From the NCBI RefSeq assembly GCF_037975245.1, contig NC_092564.1, positions 12,176,484-12,240,483 on the forward strand: a DNA stretch of 64,000 bases. The letters are read 5' to 3'. This stretch comes from Apostichopus japonicus. Taxonomy: Eukaryota; Echinodermata; Holothuroidea; Aspidochirotida; Stichopodidae. The translations under genes and the position numbers were made by a program. Shown here piece by piece: positions 59,769 through 64,000 of this stretch. The notes under the pieces were generated by a model. That model was not told the origin of the DNA and ran no database searches. It was given only the letters and a program-made list of their open reading frames with translations. Every line of letters begins with the position of its first letter. The first letter of the stretch is position 1.

Positions 59769-60062
59769 GGAGGGAGGGAGGGAGGGAGGGAGGGAGGGAG
59801 GGAGGGAGGGAGGGAGGGAGGGAGGGAGGGAGGGAGGGAGGGAGGGAGGGAGGGAGGGAGGGAGGGAGGGAGGGAGGGAGGGAGGGAGGGAGGGAGGGAG
59901 GGAGGGAGGGAGGGAGGGAGGGAGGGAGGGAGGGAGGGAGGGAGGGAGGGAGGGAGGGAGGGAGGGAGGGAGGGAGGGAGGGAGGGAGGGAGGGAGGGAG
60001 GGAGGGAGGGAGGGAGGGAGGGAGGGAGGGAGGGAGGGAGGGAGGGAGGGAGGGAGGGAGGG
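59769..60062. repeat. (GGGA)n, 294 bp, uninterrupted
   Basis: About 73 perfect GGGA units, all purine on the plus strand. It creates the spurious Gly/Arg/Glu and Pro/Ser open frames. It begins right where the reverse transcriptase remnant on the minus strand stops being readable. Confidence 0.98.
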
Positions 60063-60309
60063 TATATACTGCTACAACGAGGAATAACATTTACATGCAA
60101 GTTAAATAGCAGCGGACAGATAATAGATCCCTGCAGAACATCGCTCACAACGTCCTATGAGCTAGAACAGTGGTTATTAATTGAAACATATTGCAAATAA
60201 ATGTGCAGATAACCTGTAAGTCCACGAAAGAGTCCCTGACACCATTAATTAGAAAACTTACATATTAAAATATCACGATCAAGTGTGTCGCAAGCTTTGG
60301 AAAGGTCTA
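60063..60309 (-). pseudogene. Non-LTR retrotransposon reverse transcriptase, decayed fragment
   Basis: On the minus strand one frame reads DLSKACDTLDRDIL, then GLFRGLTGYLHIYLQYVSIN, then VLQGSIICPLLFNL. These match three ordered blocks of LINE reverse transcriptases (usual forms DLSKAFDTVDH, WFxSYLxxRxQxVxIN, VPQGSVLGPLLFxxYIND). Two in-frame stops and the loss of the YADD box (replaced by the GGGA array) show it is dead. The first block contains the first catalytic Asp region. Just upstream the element is split by the nested hAT insertions at 60313-61781. Confidence 0.85.
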
Positions 60310-60366
60310 AAGCAGGGTTTCCCTAACTAATTTATCCTCCCACGAACCCCCTGTGGACGTCAGAGT

Positions 60367-61320
60367 CAGGCGCGTAACGAGGAAATTGCCAACGGAGGGG
60401 CGAACCTGTAGGCAAACTATCAGAGCCGTAGATTCGGCATTAAGCGTAGCGCCACCATAAGTTGGCGCTACGCGTATAAGAAAATTTTGGCTGAAAAATT
60501 TGAAAATGCCTTCCAGACAAGGGCGGCGGAATCGGGGGGCACAGGGGGCACGTGCCCCCCCCCCCCCACTTTTCCTCAGGTTAAGAATGTGCCCGTTTTC
60601 TACATAAAAATTGAGGTGTCTCAAGTTAGCAAGAGGCCAGGGAACCAGAATGAACACTCGGGAAGGGCCGTTTCCGGCCATCTGAGGGGTTTGTAAAACC
60701 AAAAATTTTCTTGCACGCTCCGCGCCAACCGATGGTGGCGCTCCGCTCAGATAGTCGTGCATACAACTTTGCAAATCCTGGCTACGCCGCTGCCTTTTTA
60801 ATGAATTTCCGTGGGTCAAACTCAGAGCTATTTCGAATGGAAATTTTTTTTGTTAAGATATTAACAAGAAATAAACTCTTATTCGGAAGATTCCTACATT
60901 AGCAACTAGCCTGATTTCACCTCATTTTGTCTCAAAAGAAACTTGTTCCTTGTTTCCCAATTTGCACATTGGATATTGCAGTGCTAGTATGCATATTTTC
61001 CTTGAAGGGGGGGGGGGGCGTTGATGGAGTGATGTGTATACGCAAATAAGATAATACAATAAGAGTTATAAAGGGTACTAAATATAAGGCTGTAACAGTC
61101 CAATCAAATTTCAGCAAAGTGCCCTTTGATGTCGGTGCCCCCCCAGATTAAAAGTGCTTCCGCCGCCATTGCTTCCAGATCGCTGGAAATGACACTTCCC
61201 AGGCCTTGTCAGTTGCACCTAAACTTGAAATTACTAGCGACATCATAAAAACATACAAAAAAATATGCTCAAGGGGGGGCGGTCGCCCCTTCGTCCCCCC
61301 CCCCCTTGGCTACGCGCCTG
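60367..61320 (+). mobile_element. hAT-like element H, middle of the nest
   Basis: Ends CAGGCGCGTA and TACGCGCCTG. Exact duplications GTCAGAGT at 60359-60366 and 61321-61328, lying inside element G. It carries the shared core at 60440-60517 and 61172-61205, now split by element I. Confidence 0.92.
60518..61171 (+). mobile_element. hAT-like element I, innermost of the nest
   Basis: Ends CAAGGGCGGCGGAA and TTCCGCCGCCATTG, inverted with one mismatch. Exact duplications CTTCCAGA at 60510-60517 and 61172-61179. Its own copy of the shared core is at 60660-60755. No transposase. Confidence 0.92.
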
Positions 61321-61829
61321 GTCAGAGTTGTCCACGAACCCCCACTCAACTTTTTGAGACTCGATCTGAGTTGATATTATATAAATAATACGGATAACAA
61401 TGCTTCGTCGGAGATCAAATTCATAGCGTAATATTGTAATGGAAAAAAAGAAGAAGAGATGCACAAATATTTATTTGGAAACTTCAAGATTAGATCACGA
61501 ATTGTATCACGCATCGATCACCCATCACACACGATGAGGCGGATGCTCCTGTTTTGTATATCATGCACAGTACTGTACTACTATGGCAACATATGCGTAT
61601 GGAACGCGAAAATCGTTTGTCGATAGGTACGACTTATGTACATTACTAAATTATATGATATATCAGATTTTAGTTCAACAAACGGTACTCTAGATTTGAC
61701 TTTCAAAAACGTCTCAAGAACTCCTTGCGATGGACTCACGCACCCCCTGGGGGTTCATTCACCCCAGTTAGGGAATCCCTGGTCTAAAGAATGACGTTAA
61801 CATTATGTCCCAAAGGTATCAAAGAGAGT

Positions 61830-63463
61830 ATTAAAGACCAACTATGGAGACTTTTCGATGAACATAAAATCCCACCAATTTTCATGTATGTAATCCTTAA
61901 CTGACTCCAATTACATTGCTGTAATTAACTTTACCAATTACGGACGTTAAATAAGTGAAAAATGGGACGAAAAGTCAGCTTCTATTTCAGACATTCCTGA
62001 AACATTCCTAAGACATCAGGTGACCATGTGACGTCAACGTTTGTATACCTCACTCACAACTATACTTTTAGTGTGTAAAGTCGTATACTTGAGCTGCCAA
62101 AAACATCAACGATATTACTCCTTTTTCCTCAAAATGTCACAATTCTGTGTTGTTGGAGGTTGCAGTTATACCTCATCCAACAAAGGCATCAGCTTTTTTA
62201 GATTTCCGAGTAAAAGAACCGACGTAAAACGCCGCAGACTTTGGATCAATTTTTTGAGATCCACGCGGAAAGATTTTTCAGCACCCGGAGTATCTCATGC
62301 CCATGAGTCCACATGCATGACCCTGCTTCTGTGTATGCTGCAAATGTCTCATTCTGTGAAAATTATATACTGTCGATAGCTGTGTCGGACCATGGTCGGA
62401 CATAGCTAATGTGAAATTGACCGTAAACACGCCCTGGACGTCCTTACATGTAACATTATATCACGCAATTGACAGTAATATATTTACTGTAAGAGATGAC
62501 CGTATATATATACCGTGCCAAGGGTATAGCATTGTTAGTACATGTACGGTAGTTAGTTACAACTCTCGCCGTCGTTGGCTCACAGCATTTGTAAATAGCC
62601 ATGTTAGGATTTATCTATTTCATTTGTTGTATTCCAGTATCGTGAGTTCGTGATACATGTGTAATATTGTCCGTTCTGTTTATTCCGACATCTGCATGGT
62701 CCAAGGAGTTGAATGAAAACGGTAGTATGTAGCGATCGGACGTTTTATTTCGTTAGTGACTGTCTTGTGATTGTGGGATGTTAGTACTGGTCAAGGCCTG
62801 TTTCAACTAGACCTAACTCTATGGAATTACACAGACTCACGGTAGTTTTTCGCCCAGATTTGAACAAGAAACGTGGATTAAGATATTCACTGCTAAATTT
62901 GTTTATTGACAGGATACTTTTTCTGTGTTTGTATACTTTTGGATATTAAAACGAGTAAGTACTATGTAAGTATATTGTACCGTACAGACCTATTGACGCT
63001 ACGCTATGTAAAAGATGCCTCCATTTGAGTGGAAATTTTGCTAATAAAATAAGCAATTTAACTAAAATTTCTGCTTATAATTGTCTTAAAACTTGTTGTT
63101 AACCTTCATGTGTTCTTGTTTTAAGCTAACAGCTTTTCAAACGCTCGAAATTGGAAGTCAAAAACAGTACAATTGTTCGCTATCTGTGTACAAACAGTGC
63201 CTATATCAGCGTTTGATTTTCGCGGTATACAAACTTTGACGTCACACGGTGACCAGAGGCTCCTTTGGGTCAATCTCTGTTTTCAGACATTCCAGAGGTT
63301 CATGTCACGTGACTACCCAAAATGTCCATTTTCGTGGTCGTTTTTGATGGGTTATAGTAGGATTTCGAAGATTATTTTTTACACATGTTGATTATGGGTA
63401 TGTAAACTCCTAAATTAATGGAATATCTCAAAAAAAAAATTGCCTCCATATTTGGTCTTTAAT
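61830..63463 (+). mobile_element. Probable P-element-like (THAP) transposon, decayed
   Basis: ATTAAAGACCAACTATGGAG at the left faces CTCCATATTTGGTCTTTAAT at the right. A second inverted pair lies about 200 bp further in: GTGACGTCAACGTTTGTATA near 62030 and TATACAAACTTTGACGTCAC near 63225. A THAP-like ORF lies between. Terminal inverted repeats plus an N-terminal THAP domain are the hallmark of P-type transposons. No convincing target duplication was found. Confidence 0.6.
62134..62379 (+). pseudogene. THAP zinc-finger domain, broken
   Basis: The frame from MSQFCVVGGCSYTSSNKGIS through FFRFPSKRTDVKRRRLWINF matches the THAP start: C-x4-C, then the FxRFP block and the W-x-x-F block. THAP domains bind DNA through a C2CH zinc site. 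Here the second half, with its C-x2-H and AVPTIF-type end, is not recognisable after SAPGVSHAHE and the frame stops soon after. So only half the domain survives. It sits inside the inverted repeats of the P-like element. Confidence 0.7.
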
Positions 63464-64000
63464 GAGATAAAGAAGGACCCGAAGACGCATGTTTTATAAG
63501 TAAAGATAAATGTCCATTACGTAAGGAAGTTTGTCAATCGGGAAACAAATCACATCTCAAGAATCTTTGAGAAACAGAAGTGAACGGGGGGGGGGGGGTG
63601 GGGAGAGAAGGGTTTGACGAGTTGAACGGAGGGACGAATGGAGAGAGTTGGTGGTTACTACACTTAGGCACATTTCAGACTTAAGCATTGTACCAAGCTT
63701 AAGACGGTTTTAAACAACGTTAAACAGATAGGAGATTGTCTTGGGATCGGAGACAAGAATATCGTTATGCAGAATATCCCGAGGGAGTTAGGGGGAGGGG
63801 GCGGGGATTGCTAACAATTGTAATGCCATTGACAAACTTATATGGTGTTCCTTTGTGACGTCACTGCTGATATTATACACATGAAGATAAGACCTGACAC
63901 TGTTATATTGTATCTGCATCCATTACTTTTATTTCAAATACAATCTCATTATTTACAGTTATCATTCTGCTTACGGATGAACACACAACATTCAACATTT
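63464..64000. other. Intergenic, no gene seen
   Basis: Contains a poly-G run near 63587 and G-rich stretches at 63600-63650 and 63780-63807. Nothing recognisable. Confidence 0.4.

Larger units (their letters stand above)
60313..61781 (+). mobile_element. hAT-like element G, outermost of a triple nest
   Basis: Ends CAGGGTTTCCCTAACT and AGTTAGGGAATCCCTG, inverted with one mismatch. Exact 8-bp duplications GTCTAAAG at 60305-60312 and 61782-61789. Its target was the reverse transcriptase remnant. Its own sequence is 60313-60358 and 61329-61781, about 0.5 kb. Confidence 0.92.

Noticed and set aside
59686..60148. Open frames of Gly-Gly-Arg-Glu or Pro-Pro-Ser-Leu on both strands
   Set aside because: Translations of the (GGGA)n array. 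Only the end of the minus-strand frame (VLQGSIICPLLFNL) is real protein ancestry.

Overview
This is a window from a eukaryotic, animal genome. It is intron-rich and AT-rich, with long microsatellites, abundant short DNA transposons and nuclear tRNA genes. Three multi-exon genes could be rebuilt exon by exon with consistent splice phases. An STT3B-type oligosaccharyltransferase, a mucin-like lectin with two C-type lectin domains, a possible death-fold ORF and many hAT and P-like elements fit a marine invertebrate deuterostome. An echinoderm such as a sea cucumber is my guess; that is inference, not proof.

Layout. (1) 1-19.6 kb: the 5' half of STT3B on the minus strand, eight short exons in large introns, running off the left edge. 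The introns hold a tRNA-derived SINE and an ancient tandem repeat, and are rich in the word TACTGTA and its complement. (2) 19.6-31.4 kb: intergenic and transposon-rich. Five hAT-like elements have terminal inverted repeats and exact 8-bp target duplications, one nested inside another and two sitting in (TA)n tracts. There is also a CATT microsatellite and an inverted pair of CCAAT/CRE-containing sequences. (3) 31.4-35.4 kb: a tandem array of nine tRNA-Pro(AGG) copies, seven or eight of which look usable. (4) 36.1-43.4 kb, plus strand: a five-exon gene for a 594-residue secreted lectin (signal peptide, Cys-rich exon, Ser/Thr-rich mucin exon, two C-type lectin domains). All its introns are phase 1. 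(5) 43.7-47.1 kb: a death-fold-like ORF, minisatellites and a tRNA fragment. (6) 47.3-56.8 kb, minus strand: a ten-exon gene for an unrecognised 809-residue single-pass membrane protein. Its exons 7 and 8 lie in an essentially perfect 1.36-kb tandem duplication. (7) 57-64 kb: no host gene. It holds a 294-bp (GGGA)n array, a decayed non-LTR reverse transcriptase split by three hAT elements nested one inside another, and a P-element-like transposon carrying a broken THAP domain.

The three genes are not evidently co-regulated and share no pathway, except that the lectin and the membrane protein carry N-glycosylation sequons of the kind STT3B modifies. The strongest unusual signals are the nested hAT series, a roughly 100-bp core shared by hAT elements with different ends, the exact exon 7-8 duplication, and the unrecognised membrane protein.
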